From NCBI RefSeq assembly GCF_019599265.1, contig NZ_JAHZTC010000017.1:1-64000 (forward strand): a stretch of DNA of 64,000 nucleotides. The letters run 5' to 3'. This stretch comes from Pontibacter sp. HSC-14F20. GTDB taxonomy: Bacteria > Bacteroidota > Bacteroidia > Cytophagales > Hymenobacteraceae. Below are positions 1 through 9,600 of this stretch, piece after piece. Within the stretch, counting starts at the first letter, position 1. Each line of letters begins with the position of its first letter. Position numbers and translations under genes: made by a program. Under the pieces are notes generated by a model that was not told where the DNA came from, did not search any database, and saw only the letters and a program-made list of their open reading frames with translations.

Positions 1-45
1 ATACAAGTGATCGTTCGGTTGGCCAGCACGACTTCTGATAATAAA

Positions 46-87
46 AGAAGCGATCAGGTAAAAACATGGTTTTACCTGATCGCTTCT
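46..87 (-). terminator. Rho-independent terminator of the tamL-like gene
   Basis: A perfect 18-bp inverted repeat (46-63 with 70-87) encloses a 6-nt loop. Read on the minus strand the hairpin is followed by a T-rich tail (46 down to 38), and it lies 75 bp past the stop codon of the minus-strand outer-membrane gene. It therefore fits termination of that gene. Confidence 0.85.
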
Positions 88-161
88 AAGGGTTGCTCCT
101 AAATGAGGGACTTTTTCAGTGCCCTCCTGTTTCATGGCGGGGCTTTTTGGTGCATCAGGTT

Positions 162-2597
162 TTAGAAGGGATAACCGATGCCAATGTTCAGGTTCGTACG
201 CCGCTCAGCAGGGTCCGTTTGACGGAAAACGTCAGAGAAGCGGAAGTCACGGATTACGAATTTGTTGCCGTTAACATCGCCTGCCGGATCGTATACCTGT
301 GTGGCAATGTCAAAACGCAGGATTACGACAGAAAAGTTGAGACGCAGGCCAAAGCCGGTTCCGACAGCCAGCTCTTTGTAGAAGCGATTAAACTGAAACT
401 CTGAGCCCGGGCGGTTATCGGGTTTAAGCATCCACACGTTGCCGGCATCGACAAAAACAGCCCCATTCAGGAAGCCGAACATGTTAAAACGATACTCCGC
501 ACTGGCTTCCAAAAGCACCTCGCCGGGCTGTTCTGTTACGTAAGGTCGCACGTTTCCTTCATCGGTACGCAAGGTACGGTAGGAGCCAGGACCCAAACGA
601 CGGGCTGTCCAGGCACGCACACTCGAAGCGCCGCCTGCAAAAAAATACTTGTCGTAAGGCAAAGCAGTCGATCCGAAAAGCGGGCTGCCCACACCCGCAT
701 TAACTCTATAAACAAAGTAACGCTGCCCACCCAACGGTATGTAGCGGCGATAATCCGGGTTAATCCTGGCGTATTGAAATTGACGCAGGTTGGCGAATTC
801 CGGCATTATACCAAGCTTGGAAGAGAGCCCACCTACCTCGCTGAGCACACGTAGGTAACGGGCGTTGCGGGACTGAATAAAATCGTTGGTATTATAGATC
901 AGGTTGAAGCCAATAAAAGAAACAAATCCACTCCGGAAACTTTCAATAAAAGAGCGGCTCATATCACTCAACTCTCTTAAATCAGCTTCGAAGGTAGAAT
1001 CGAGGCGACCAACCTGGATCACATTCACGTTCACAGGTGAAAACACATACTGCACCGTAGGCGTTTGCAGCGGACGCGGGTATTTGAACCAGATATAGTC
1101 GAGTGAAGCCTCATGCAGCGTACGCTGAAATTCTAAACGGTTCACGTTGGTGTAACCGGCATAAAGACGGGTGCGCGGATTAAAATCCTGCAGTATGTTT
1201 TTGCCCCCGAATGGCAGAATGAATAACGGAAATGTCAGGGCAGCATCGCCACCAAATTCCCGTATCATCACTGTCTGCTCCGGATTAGAGAAGTTATATT
1301 GTCCTTCCAGGCCTCCGCGTATACCTAGCTCCAGGTTTTCGGCTCCCCCAAATACGTTTCTTATTTTTAATCGGACGGTGGAAAAAGGCCCCGGTCTGCG
1401 TTCGGAGTAAGTCAAACCCAACTCTGTCGTTTCCTGAAACTTCTTCGAAGGCACAGCATTGATATATGCGTCTAACCGGTTCCCAGCGAGTGTGTCAGTC
1501 GGGTCTGCTACCTTACTATAGCTAACGTTGTTGAACTGAAACACGTCCATTTCCGCCAACCGACGTTGCGTGAGAGAGGTCCTGAACTGGCTGTAGCGCT
1601 CACCAGGGTATACAGAAACTTTTTTGTCCAGGATGTTAGGAGAGAATTTCTGGTCGTAGGCCAGGTACTTCAAATTGTTGTACTCCAGGGTATCCCGCAC
1701 CAGGCCAAAGCGGTCTGCGTCTGTTTTAAAATATACGTTCCGGATGGTATAAGCTTTGTGAGCAGCCCGATCCTCAGGATTCTGGATAATGGTATTTACC
1801 CTGACCGTATTGCCTCCAAAACTAGTGTCTACTTCAAACTCAATATAGGCACGGATAAAGTCAAAATAACCGTTGTGGCGAACCATTTCGTACAGCCGGT
1901 CTCGCTCCGCGCTAATCAACTGCTCGTCGTACACGTCACCGGCTTTGAGCAAAGACCTGCCTTCGTACCGCTTCACAACCTTCAATAGGGAATCGTCGGG
2001 TATAGTGTAGTTGAACTCGCTGTAGCGGTAGGGCTCATTTTCGTCGATATTGAGCGTGATGTATACCTTCTTGCCCTTTTCCTGCTTTTCGTAGCTTAGT
2101 TCGTGATTAAAAAAGCCTTTGGTATTCATGTAGATGTTCACCTGCTCCATGGTACGCTCCATCAAAAGTGAGTCGTAAATAGCAGGGGGCTCGCCGATCT
2201 GCATCAGCAGGTTACCTTTTTCCTTGCGATCGCGCTGGCGAGCGATGCGGCGGTCAAAGCGGTCCTGTATCCGGCGCGATTTGGTGGAGTCGCCGGCTTC
2301 GGCAACTTTATTCGCGCGCTTGGTGCGCAACTCTTCAATACGTTCGTCAATACGGGAGGGGCTGTAGAATCTTTTCCCGAAATTATAAATGGCCAGGTAT
2401 GGGGTAGAGGCCAGAAAAGTGCGGTTGGGCTGTTGCTGGTAAACGGCCTCAATATCAGTCTGACTGACATTGCTTATCCCTTTGGGCTCTATACCTAGCA
2501 GGAGTTGCTCGTTCTCGCCCAGATTTTTGGTGGGCACACAGGCAGCTAAACTAATAATTGTAATTACCAGCCCGAATATGTAACATCGTGTTCTCAA
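162..2597 (-). CDS. tamL: TamL-like BamA/TamA-family outer-membrane assembly lipoprotein
   Basis: Predicted outer-membrane insertion/translocation factor of the Omp85 superfamily, the lipoprotein form that Bacteroidota pair with TamB. A hydrophobic signal ends in the lipobox SLAAC, so the mature protein should start with a lipidated Cys. POTRA-like segments fill the first half. The C-terminal half is a 16-strand-type barrel with the family signature FFAGGASSVRAW followed by RRLGPGSY, and the chain ends in Phe (GIGYPF), as barrel proteins do. The frame is open further upstream, but that extension would run into the divergent RNA methylase gene and put extra sequence before the signal peptide. 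I prefer the TTG at 2597, which gives MRTRCYIF and a normal type II signal (811 aa). A strong terminator follows. No TamB partner is visible in the window. Family assignment is firm; the start is inferred. Confidence 0.85.
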   Translation of the reverse strand: MRTRCYIFGLVITIISLAACVPTKNLGENEQLLLGIEPKGISNVSQTDIEAVYQQQPNRTFLASTPYLAIYNFGKRFYSPSRIDERIEELRTKRANKVAEAGDSTKSRRIQDRFDRRIARQRDRKEKGNLLMQIGEPPAIYDSLLMERTMEQVNIYMNTKGFFNHELSYEKQEKGKKVYITLNIDENEPYRYSEFNYTIPDDSLLKVVKRYEGRSLLKAGDVYDEQLISAERDRLYEMVRHNGYFDFIRAYIEFEVDTSFGGNTVRVNTIIQNPEDRAAHKAYTIRNVYFKTDADRFGLVRDTLEYNNLKYLAYDQKFSPNILDKKVSVYPGERYSQFRTSLTQRRLAEMDVFQFNNVSYSKVADPTDTLAGNRLDAYINAVPSKKFQETTELGLTYSERRPGPFSTVRLKIRNVFGGAENLELGIRGGLEGQYNFSNPEQTVMIREFGGDAALTFPLFILPFGGKNILQDFNPRTRLYAGYTNVNRLEFQRTLHEASLDYIWFKYPRPLQTPTVQYVFSPVNVNVIQVGRLDSTFEADLRELSDMSRSFIESFRSGFVSFIGFNLIYNTNDFIQSRNARYLRVLSEVGGLSSKLGIMPEFANLRQFQYARINPDYRRYIPLGGQRYFVYRVNAGVGSPLFGSTALPYDKYFFAGGASSVRAWTARRLGPGSYRTLRTDEGNVRPYVTEQPGEVLLEASAEYRFNMFGFLNGAVFVDAGNVWMLKPDNRPGSEFQFNRFYKELAVGTGFGLRLNFSVVILRFDIATQVYDPAGDVNGNKFVIRDFRFSDVFRQTDPAERRTNLNIGIGYPF

Positions 2598-2612
2598 ACG
2601 ATTCTCTGCTCT

Positions 2613-3371
2613 ATGTTGTCGAAAGCAATTGTAAAGTACGTTAACGCTCTGCAAGTAAAAAAATACCGCAACCAACACCAAGCCTTTGTGGTGGAGGGTG
2701 CCAAAAGTGTACTTGAGCTACTCAACTCAGACTTTGAGCTGCAGCACCTGTTCATTACCGAAGAATTCTTGCAGGAACATGGTAACAGGCTAAACAAAGG
2801 TACACGATACGAACTTGTTACGGAACAGGATTTAACAAAGGCGGGCACTTTTTCAAGTAATAATGCCGGATTGGCTGTAGCCCGCATGCGCCAGCTCCCA
2901 AAACTGCCGTTTAAATCCGGAGATTTCACGATCGCACTGGATGATATACGCGATCCGGGCAACATGGGCACCATCATTCGTATTGCGGACTGGTATGGTA
3001 TCCAGAATATTGTCTGCTCTGAATCATGCGCTGATTTCTACAACCCCAAAACCATTTCAGCTACTATGGGCTCTTTCACGCGTGTCAAAGCCTATTACCT
3101 GCCGCTGGCTGACTGGTTACACGACCTCCCTGAAAGCGTTGCGGTATACGGGGCTTCGCTGGAAGGGGTGAACCTGCACCGTATGCAGTTGCAGCCAAAT
3201 GGCGTTGTGGTGATGGGAAACGAGGCCAACGGTATACGACCGGAGGTTGCCAGCGAAGTGACCCATCTGATCAAGATTCCGGCTTTCGGCAAAGCCGAGT
3301 CGCTGAACGTGGCTACTGCCACTGCCATTATCATCGATAACTTTATGCGCCACAAAGGGCATTTAAAATAG
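2613..3371 (+). CDS. TrmH/SpoU-family RNA 2'-O-methyltransferase
   Basis: Predicted SAM-dependent ribose methyltransferase of the SPOUT (TrmH) family, acting on rRNA or tRNA. The three family motifs are visible: motif 1 LDDIRDPGNMGTIIR (about residues 109-123), motif 2 VVVMGNEANGIRPE (about 203-216), and motif 3 IPAFGKAESLNVATATAI, which forms the knotted SAM pocket. The N-terminal ~100 residues are the usual substrate-binding domain of the longer TrmH proteins. Length (252 aa) is normal. The ATG lies only 15 bp from the proposed TTG start of the divergent tamL-like gene, so each promoter must sit inside the neighbouring reading frame. The exact target nucleotide cannot be read from sequence. 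Confidence 0.9.
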   Translation: MLSKAIVKYVNALQVKKYRNQHQAFVVEGAKSVLELLNSDFELQHLFITEEFLQEHGNRLNKGTRYELVTEQDLTKAGTFSSNNAGLAVARMRQLPKLPFKSGDFTIALDDIRDPGNMGTIIRIADWYGIQNIVCSESCADFYNPKTISATMGSFTRVKAYYLPLADWLHDLPESVAVYGASLEGVNLHRMQLQPNGVVVMGNEANGIRPEVASEVTHLIKIPAFGKAESLNVATATAIIIDNFMRHKGHLK

Positions 3372-3398
3372 AAGTAGCCTCTTAATGGAGGCTTCTTC
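3371..3398. terminator. Hairpin between convergent genes
   Basis: AGCCTC (3376-3381) pairs with GAGGCT (3388-3393), and after one mismatch GAAG (3371-3374) pairs with CTTC (3395-3398). The hairpin sits between the convergent RNA methylase and outer-membrane barrel genes and could serve both. The T tail is weak on the plus strand and better on the minus strand. Confidence 0.5.
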
Positions 3399-3431
3399 TG
3401 AAAACAATATAATCACCTAATTAACAGCTTA

Positions 3432-4559
3432 TTAATTCAGTAGCCTTAAACCAAAGCTGATCACGTTGGCGTCCGGACCGCGGTTGTCTTTGAACAGGTC
3501 GTTCATGTTGTATTTCACGAACAGGTCCAGGTTGCCGTAGCCTACCACGCCGGTCAGGCCATACTGAAAGTCGCTCAGGTTATAGCTACTCCGTACTTTT
3601 TCTTTCTGGGTCTTGCCACCGTCTTCAAATTTAAACTTGGAGTGAGCGCCCAGGCGGTAGCCTACAAATGGACCGGCAGCAATCTTGAAGCCTTCCTTAC
3701 CATTCTGACGCTTGAATTGCAACATTGGCATGAGCGGCACATTAACAGAGGAGTGAGTCAGCTTTGACTTATCAAAATCAATTTCCATTTCTCGTCTGAA
3801 AAAAGTCACGTCGTTTACATCCTCTTCAATCACGAAGTTGCGGTCAAACATGTAGTTGTTGAAGGCAAACTCCAGGCCCGACATCAGGTATAGCGGACTC
3901 TTACGACCACCGATCTGCGATTTAAGGTGCCAGTTGAGGCTTACATAGCGGGAACCGAGCGGCTTTAGATCCGGTACCTGCTGGTTGTCGGTGTTCAGGA
4001 AATTATTCAGACCCAGGTCGAGATCAAAATTAAAACGAGTGGCTTTATAAGGCTTCTCTTTGTTGCTGGTGCGTATGCTGTCGCGCTCAGCACGGTTCGG
4101 CACATTCACATCGACTTTGGTACTGCCATCCCTTTCTTCTATTTCTACATCAATCTTGATGTTCTTGTTGATGCGGATCTCGTGTTTTTCCTTGCTTATT
4201 TTGCCGTCCTGATCCGTTTCCTGCACCGTGATGGTTACCGTCTCGGGGTCACTGCTGTCTTTACCAAACACGACCGTCGTTTCCTGCGACTTCAGCTCCT
4301 TGTTGGCGCCGTCCATTCGGTCTACCTGGTCTACATATTTATTCAGGACCCGCATCAGGGAGTCGAGACTGTAATTTTCAAAAGCTTTGAGCTGCTCGAT
4401 ATTCTCCAGGTATAGCACCATTTTGGCGCCATTGGCCATTTTTACAACAATTGTATCTTGTTGACCGAGTCGATCGCCTATGGTTTGACCGCCTTTGGCA
4501 GACGCACCTGTGGCTGCAGCCATGATGATGGCTGTTACGAGAAGTAGTATCTTTTTCAT
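3432..4559 (-). CDS. Secreted outer-membrane beta-barrel protein, third gene of a sigma-factor operon
   Basis: A classical signal peptide (MKKILLLVTAIIMAAATGASA) is followed by about 150 polar residues with Thr/Val-rich strand-like sequence (TTVVFGKDSSDPETVTITV). The C-terminal ~190 residues have alternating hydrophobic strands ending in ANVISFGLRLLN, consistent with a small outer-membrane barrel of the kind seen in Bacteroidota 'outer membrane beta-barrel' proteins. The precise role is unknown. It lies 12 bp downstream of the anti-sigma-like gene and is almost certainly co-transcribed with it, so it may be an envelope-stress target or sensor of that regulator. Confidence 0.65.
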   Translation of the reverse strand: MKKILLLVTAIIMAAATGASAKGGQTIGDRLGQQDTIVVKMANGAKMVLYLENIEQLKAFENYSLDSLMRVLNKYVDQVDRMDGANKELKSQETTVVFGKDSSDPETVTITVQETDQDGKISKEKHEIRINKNIKIDVEIEERDGSTKVDVNVPNRAERDSIRTSNKEKPYKATRFNFDLDLGLNNFLNTDNQQVPDLKPLGSRYVSLNWHLKSQIGGRKSPLYLMSGLEFAFNNYMFDRNFVIEEDVNDVTFFRREMEIDFDKSKLTHSSVNVPLMPMLQFKRQNGKEGFKIAAGPFVGYRLGAHSKFKFEDGGKTQKEKVRSSYNLSDFQYGLTGVVGYGNLDLFVKYNMNDLFKDNRGPDANVISFGLRLLN

Positions 4560-4571
4560 GGTTTTAAAAGA

Positions 4572-5456
4572 TTAGAGTTGAATGACTTTTGATATTTTCT
4601 GTTTCCCAATTTGAGTTTCTAGTGCAATTCTGTCTGTGTTGATGCCGAGTTCCGACAGTTCCACCCGCTCCCCGTTCGACAGGTTGCGAACCTGTTTGAA
4701 GATATTCTTGGCCAGTTTTTGCTTTTTCTCGAAGCCGCTGAGCTCCTCCGCTGCCTGGACCTCCTGCACAACGGCGGCACGCTTTATTATAATTTCTACT
4801 GGTTGCGCGTTCATATCAACTGTGTTAGCTGTTAAAACAACTGGCGCTGTTTCTCCTGTGTTATCACTAGCAACATTCTCAGTTGTGCCAGGTATAGCAG
4901 GCTGCTCAAGACGCGCTGTCAGCTGCTGCGCTGATTTGTAGTCTGATGTACTGCTTTTCGGACTGATCTTTTTTACTGCCGCTTTCGGCTCTGCTTTCGC
5001 GATTACTTGCCTGGCAGGTGCTTTAGGCTGCTTGGGTGTCGTACCGGAAGTCGAAGCAGCAGGTAAAGCCGTTTCAACCAATTCTTCATCTGCCGGTGAA
5101 GTAGGGTCTGTCTCCGTGACCTGGGCTAGCTGCTCGTCTGCAACATTCGGTTCAGGTATAACAAGTGGCTGCTCAGGTATCAGCACGTTATTGTTTGCCA
5201 GGTCGTCTCTGTCAACCGGCACAGTGCCGTTTTGCACGCTGTAGAACACAATGCCCACCGACAGTAGCAGCGTAATTGCTGCCGCAATGGAGTAGGAAAG
5301 CCACATAAAGCCGCGCGGTTTGGCTTTGCCTTTGTTCAAGGCAGGCATTTCTGTTTCGATCCGGTCCTGGAGCCTGTTCCAAAGGTCGGCAGGCGGGGTA
5401 GGAGACGAGGGTCCTAATCGCTCTTTGAATAATTTATCTATGTCTTCTGGTTTCAT
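4572..5456 (-). CDS. Probable membrane anti-sigma factor
   Basis: The 294-residue protein has a short charged N-terminal cytoplasmic region (MKPEDIDKLFKERLG, then PPADLWNRLQDRIE), one transmembrane helix at about residues 51-71 (WLSYSIAAAITLLLSVGIVF), and a long low-complexity, Pro/Ala/Thr/Lys-rich periplasmic linker. It ends in a conserved-looking tail around ELGINTDRIALETQIGK. It has no zinc-binding HxxxCxxC motif. It is encoded 15 bp after an ECF sigma factor and before a barrel protein; this order and topology are typical of Bacteroidota anti-sigma factors. Function is inferred from topology and position. Confidence 0.65.
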   Translation of the reverse strand: MKPEDIDKLFKERLGPSSPTPPADLWNRLQDRIETEMPALNKGKAKPRGFMWLSYSIAAAITLLLSVGIVFYSVQNGTVPVDRDDLANNNVLIPEQPLVIPEPNVADEQLAQVTETDPTSPADEELVETALPAASTSGTTPKQPKAPARQVIAKAEPKAAVKKISPKSSTSDYKSAQQLTARLEQPAIPGTTENVASDNTGETAPVVLTANTVDMNAQPVEIIIKRAAVVQEVQAAEELSGFEKKQKLAKNIFKQVRNLSNGERVELSELGINTDRIALETQIGKQKISKVIQL

Positions 5457-5471
5457 GATTGAACCTCCTTT

Positions 5472-6008
5472 TTAACAACTGGCGACTGCTTCCTGACCGG
5501 TTAGTCTTCGTTGCAGCATGGCGCGTGCTTTGCTCAACTGCGATTTCGAAGTGCCTTCCGTGATATGCAGCATATCGGCTATTTCTTTGTGAGAATATCC
5601 CTCAATTGCATACAGGTTAAAAACTGCCCTGTAGCCGGCAGGTAAAGTGCGTAACAACTCCAGCAGTTCGCCTTCCGCCAAATCGTGGTCGGCTCCCAGG
5701 CCGCCCGCCACTTGTACGTGGTCCTCTTCAATCGACAGGTATAGCGACTCCTTTTTTCTCAAAAATCCCAGCGCTTCATTCACCATGATGCGTCTTACCC
5801 AACCCTCGAAGCTGCCTTTGCCTTCAAACTTGTCTATGTGCTGGTATACCTTCATAAACCCGTTGAGTAAAGCCTCCTCTGCATCCATCTGGTTTTTGAG
5901 GTAACGCAGGCACACACCGTACATCGGCGAGGCAAAGCGCTCGTAAAGGCATTTCTGCGCTTTACTTTCGGCCTTCTGGCAACCTGCTATTAACTCCTGT
6001 TCTGTCAC
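5472..6008 (-). CDS. ECF RNA polymerase sigma factor
   Basis: A sigma-70 family member of the extracytoplasmic-function class. Region 2 is recognisable at about residues 20-90 (MYGVCLRYLKNQMDAEEALLN followed by a GSFEGWVRRIMVNEAL stretch), and region 4 with its helix-turn-helix at about 112-168 (LRTLPAGYRAVFNLYAIEGYS, then HKEIADMLHITEGTSKSQLS). Length 178 aa is typical. It heads a three-gene minus-strand operon with a membrane anti-sigma-like protein and a secreted barrel, so it probably responds to an envelope signal and may autoregulate. Confidence 0.9.
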   Translation of the reverse strand: MTEQELIAGCQKAESKAQKCLYERFASPMYGVCLRYLKNQMDAEEALLNGFMKVYQHIDKFEGKGSFEGWVRRIMVNEALGFLRKKESLYLSIEEDHVQVAGGLGADHDLAEGELLELLRTLPAGYRAVFNLYAIEGYSHKEIADMLHITEGTSKSQLSKARAMLQRRLTGQEAVASC

Positions 6009-6114
6009 GCTGGGTAAAATTTTATCAAATAATGTCGCTTATCAGGCCATTGTCTGAGCTGTTTTGCTGCTCTTTACCTTTTAGATGTTGATACTCGCCC
6101 GGAGGTTGCCTAAG

Positions 6115-6122
6115 CAAAAATA
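6115..6122 (-). promoter_or_regulatory. Candidate -7 element for the sigma-factor operon
   Basis: Read on the minus strand this is TATTTTTG, matching the Bacteroidota -7 consensus TAnnTTTG, about 107 bp upstream of the sigma-factor ATG. No clear TTTG -33 box is seen at the right distance, so this is a weak candidate. Confidence 0.35.
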
Positions 6123-6253
6123 AATTTCTAATATTTTTTTGAGATACAGGAATCATCTACTCTAAATTACAGCCCCTCAACCAGATTTTATTTCAGTTTC
6201 TTAAGAATAATTCTGAATTGAGGCTATTGGAGCCTCTTTAAAATAGAATGGCT

Positions 6254-6261
6254 TATATTTG
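6254..6261 (+). promoter_or_regulatory. -7 promoter element of the metal-efflux operon
   Basis: TATATTTG matches TAnnTTTG exactly. It ends 5 bases before the ATG of the small Cys/His-rich protein gene at 6267, so transcription may start at or very near that ATG. Just upstream are short dyads (TTCTTAAGAA at 6199-6208 and a 6-bp stem GAGGCT/AGCCTC at 6220-6236) that could be binding sites for a metal-responsive regulator. The dyads are visible; the regulator is speculation. Confidence 0.5.
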
Positions 6262-6266
6262 TAGAG

Positions 6267-6590
6267 ATGAAATTTGTGGCCATGCTTTTTTCTCTGTTCC
6301 TGTTCTGGACGGCCTGCCTGCCGTGCACAGACAAGATAATGGATAGTCACGAGCATCATCCAAATCTGACAGATGTAGCCGACACCACCGGCGAATCACC
6401 TTTCCACGAAGATACCTGCCCTTTATTTTGCAGTTGTGGCTGTTGTGCTACCTTTACTGTTGCAGTAGAGCCGGAGCTTATCGTCTTTCGCGTGCCTTTT
6501 ATCCCACAGACCAAACCACTGATTTACCCGGAGTTGCGCGAAATTAAGATCGCCTCTACCTGGTGGCACCCACCCCGGCTCGTAGCCTGA
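6267..6590 (+). CDS. Small secreted Cys/His-rich protein upstream of metal efflux genes (DUF6660-like)
   Basis: A 107-residue protein with an N-terminal hydrophobic signal (MLFSLFLFWTACLPC). A His cluster (DSHEHHPN) and a Cys cluster (CPLFCSCGCC) make periplasmic metal binding plausible. It resembles the small DUF6660-type proteins found directly upstream of cusA/czcA in Bacteroidota. The gene is 105 bp before the RND pump gene and shares its direction. ATG at 6267 may be leaderless; the ATG at 6282 is a possible alternative that still keeps the whole signal. The metal-binding role is inferred from composition and context. Confidence 0.6.
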   Translation: MKFVAMLFSLFLFWTACLPCTDKIMDSHEHHPNLTDVADTTGESPFHEDTCPLFCSCGCCATFTVAVEPELIVFRVPFIPQTKPLIYPELREIKIASTWWHPPRLVA

Positions 6591-6695
6591 TTTCTTATCC
6601 TGATAATTTGCAGCCTGAAGTATAATCACAAGCCCGATATGGCGCTTGCGGCTTTGCTGCATACCTATATTCATTGATTCAAAATCAAGCATACC

Positions 6696-9600
6696 ATGTT
6701 TAATAAAATCATCGATTTTTCGATACATAATAAACTGGTGATCGGGCTGATGGTGCTGGCATTGATCGTCTGGGGGACTTACTCTCTGACCCAACTGCCC
6801 GTTGACGCCGTTCCCGACATCACCAATAACCAGGTGCAGGTGGTCACCTCTTCACCTACACTGGCTGCTCAGGAAGTGGAACGTTTTATTACCACGCCCA
6901 TTGAAATGGCGCTCGCCAACGTGCCGGATGTAATTGAGATGCGCTCCGTGTCTCGCTTCGGACTTTCTGTGATCACAGTCGTGTTCAAAGACGAAGTAGA
7001 CCAGTACCTGGCCCGGCAAATGATAACAGAGCGCCTGGGTGATGCTGCCAGGCAGATACCCGCGGAAATGGGCACACCTGAATTGGCTCCTGTTACAACC
7101 GGCCTGGGCGAAATCTACCAGTATGTGCTGGTAACTGACCCGGAGAGCGATAAAAAATACAGCCCCACTGAGCTGCGTACTATACAGGACTGGATCGTGC
7201 GGCGGCAACTCCTGGGCACACCCGGTGTGGCCGATGTGAGTAGTTATGGCGGCTTTCTGAAAGAGTATGAAGTAGCTGTGAACCCGGCAAGCCTGCGTAG
7301 CATGAACCTGACCGTAACTGAGGTGATTGGGGCGCTGGAACAGAACAACGAAAATACCGGAGCCGCTTACATCGAGAAAAACCAAAATGCCTTCTTCATC
7401 CGTGGACTGGGACTGGTTAGTTCGCTGGAGGATATAGAAAAGATTGTCGTATCCAACCGAAATGGCCTGCCGGTGCTGGTGCGCGACGTGGCCAAGGTAC
7501 AGTTTGGTCATCCGGTGCGTTACGGTGCGCTCACCCGCAATACCGAAGGTGAAGTTGTCGGCGGTATCGTGCTGATGCTGAAGGGTGCCAGCTCCTCTGA
7601 AGTAATCAAAAACGTACAGGACAAAGTAGCCACTATTCAGTCCTCTCTGCCGGAAGGACTCATAATCGAAGCCTATCTTGACCGCAGCGACCTGGTGGGG
7701 AAAGCGATCAACACGGTAGCCACTAACCTCATCGAAGGTGGCCTGATTGTTATTTTCGTGCTGGTGCTCCTGCTGGGTAATCTGCGGGCCGGACTGGTGG
7801 TGGCATCGGTTATACCTTTGTCGATGCTGTTTGCGCTAGGCATGATGAATGTATTTGGCGTATCGGGTAACCTGATGAGCTTGGGTGCTATCGACTTTGG
7901 TTTGATAGTAGACGGAGCCGTGATCATTGTAGAGGGCGTACTACACTTTATTGTCGTCAAGAACAAAGACCTGCCGCTCCGCCGCCTGACACAACAGGAA
8001 ATGGACCTGGAAGTAAAAAGTGCTGCCTCTAATATCATGAACTCTGCGGCCTTTGGTATGCTCATCATCCTGATCGTATACCTGCCAATCATGGCTTTGG
8101 TGGGGATTGAAGGCAAGATGTTCAAACCGATGGCACAAACCGTGAGCTTTGCCATTCTGGGCGCTTTCATCCTGTCACTTACCTATGTACCGATGGTGTC
8201 GACGCTTCTGCTCAGCAAAACCACCAAACACAAACCAAACATTTCAGACAGACTTATGGGCTTCCTGGAGCGGGTATACCGTCCGGTGATCACCTTTGCC
8301 TTACGCAGCAAAGCGTTGGTGATAGGAGCCGCTCTGGTTTTGTTTGCCTTCAGTCTGTTTATTTTCAGCCGCATGGGGGGCGAATTCTTGCCTGATCTGG
8401 AAGAGGGCGACTTTGCAATGGACCTACGATTGGTACCGGGGGCATCGCTCAGCCAGACCATTGAAACAACCACCAAAGCCAGCGAAATTCTCCTGACACA
8501 GTTTCCGGAAGTGACCGAGGTGATTGGTAAAATTGGTACAGCTGAAATTCCGACTGACCCCATGCCAATTGAGGCAGCTGACGTGATGATCCTGCTCAAG
8601 GACAAAGACGAATGGACAAGCGCCAGCACGCGTCAGGAATTGGCCGCTAAAATGGACGAGGCGCTGAAAGTGCTGCCAGGTGTGAATTACGGCTTCCAGC
8701 AACCGATCCAGCTGCGCTTCAACGAACTAATGACCGGTGCACGGCAGGACGTGGCTATCAAGATTTTCGGCGAGGATCTGGACCAGCTTTCTGATCTGGC
8801 AGGCCAGGTAGACAAACTGATCGCTCCTGTGGAAGGTGTGCAGGATATCTATGTGGAGGAAGTGACAGGTCTGCCCCAGATCGTGGTGAACTACAACCGG
8901 GCCCGCATGTCGCAGTATGGCTTGCAGGTGGCAGATGTGAACGCGGTGCTGCGCACGGCTTTTGCCGGACAGACAGCAGGTGCCATTTACGAAGGCGACC
9001 GTCGCTTTGACCTGGTGGTGCGCATGGAAGGTGGTGCGCGCAATGACCTGAATGATATCGAAGACCTGTTTGTGTCGCTGCCACAGGGCGGGCAAATACC
9101 ATTGCAACAAGTGGCTGACATTAAGTTTGAAGAAGGTCCGATGCAGATATCGCGTGAAGAAGGCCGCCGCCGCATTGTGGTGGGCTTTAACGTGCGGGAG
9201 CGCGATGTAGAGTCAATTGTGTCAGAAATTCAGGAAAAACTGAACCGCGAACTGCCACTTCCGGCGGGCTATTTCATTACATACGGTGGCCAGTTTGAGA
9301 ACTTGGTACACGCCAAGCAACGCTTATCGGTTGCGGTTCCGGCAGCCCTTCTGCTGATCCTGTTGCTCTTATACTTCGCCTTTAAGTCAGTTAAGCAAAG
9401 TCTGCTCATTTTCACGGCTATACCTTTATCAGCCATCGGTGGAATCTTTGCGCTGTGGCTGCGCGATATGCCATTTAGTATATCAGCTGGTGTTGGCTTT
9501 ATTGCCCTGTTTGGGGTGGCGGTGTTAAACGGCATCGTGCTGATTGGCTACTTCAACCAACTCAAGCGGGAAGGTATGACCAATGTATACGAGCGGGTTT

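Noticed and set aside
6852..7511. 219-codon minus-strand open frame
   Set aside because: Antisense to the RND pump, no family signature.
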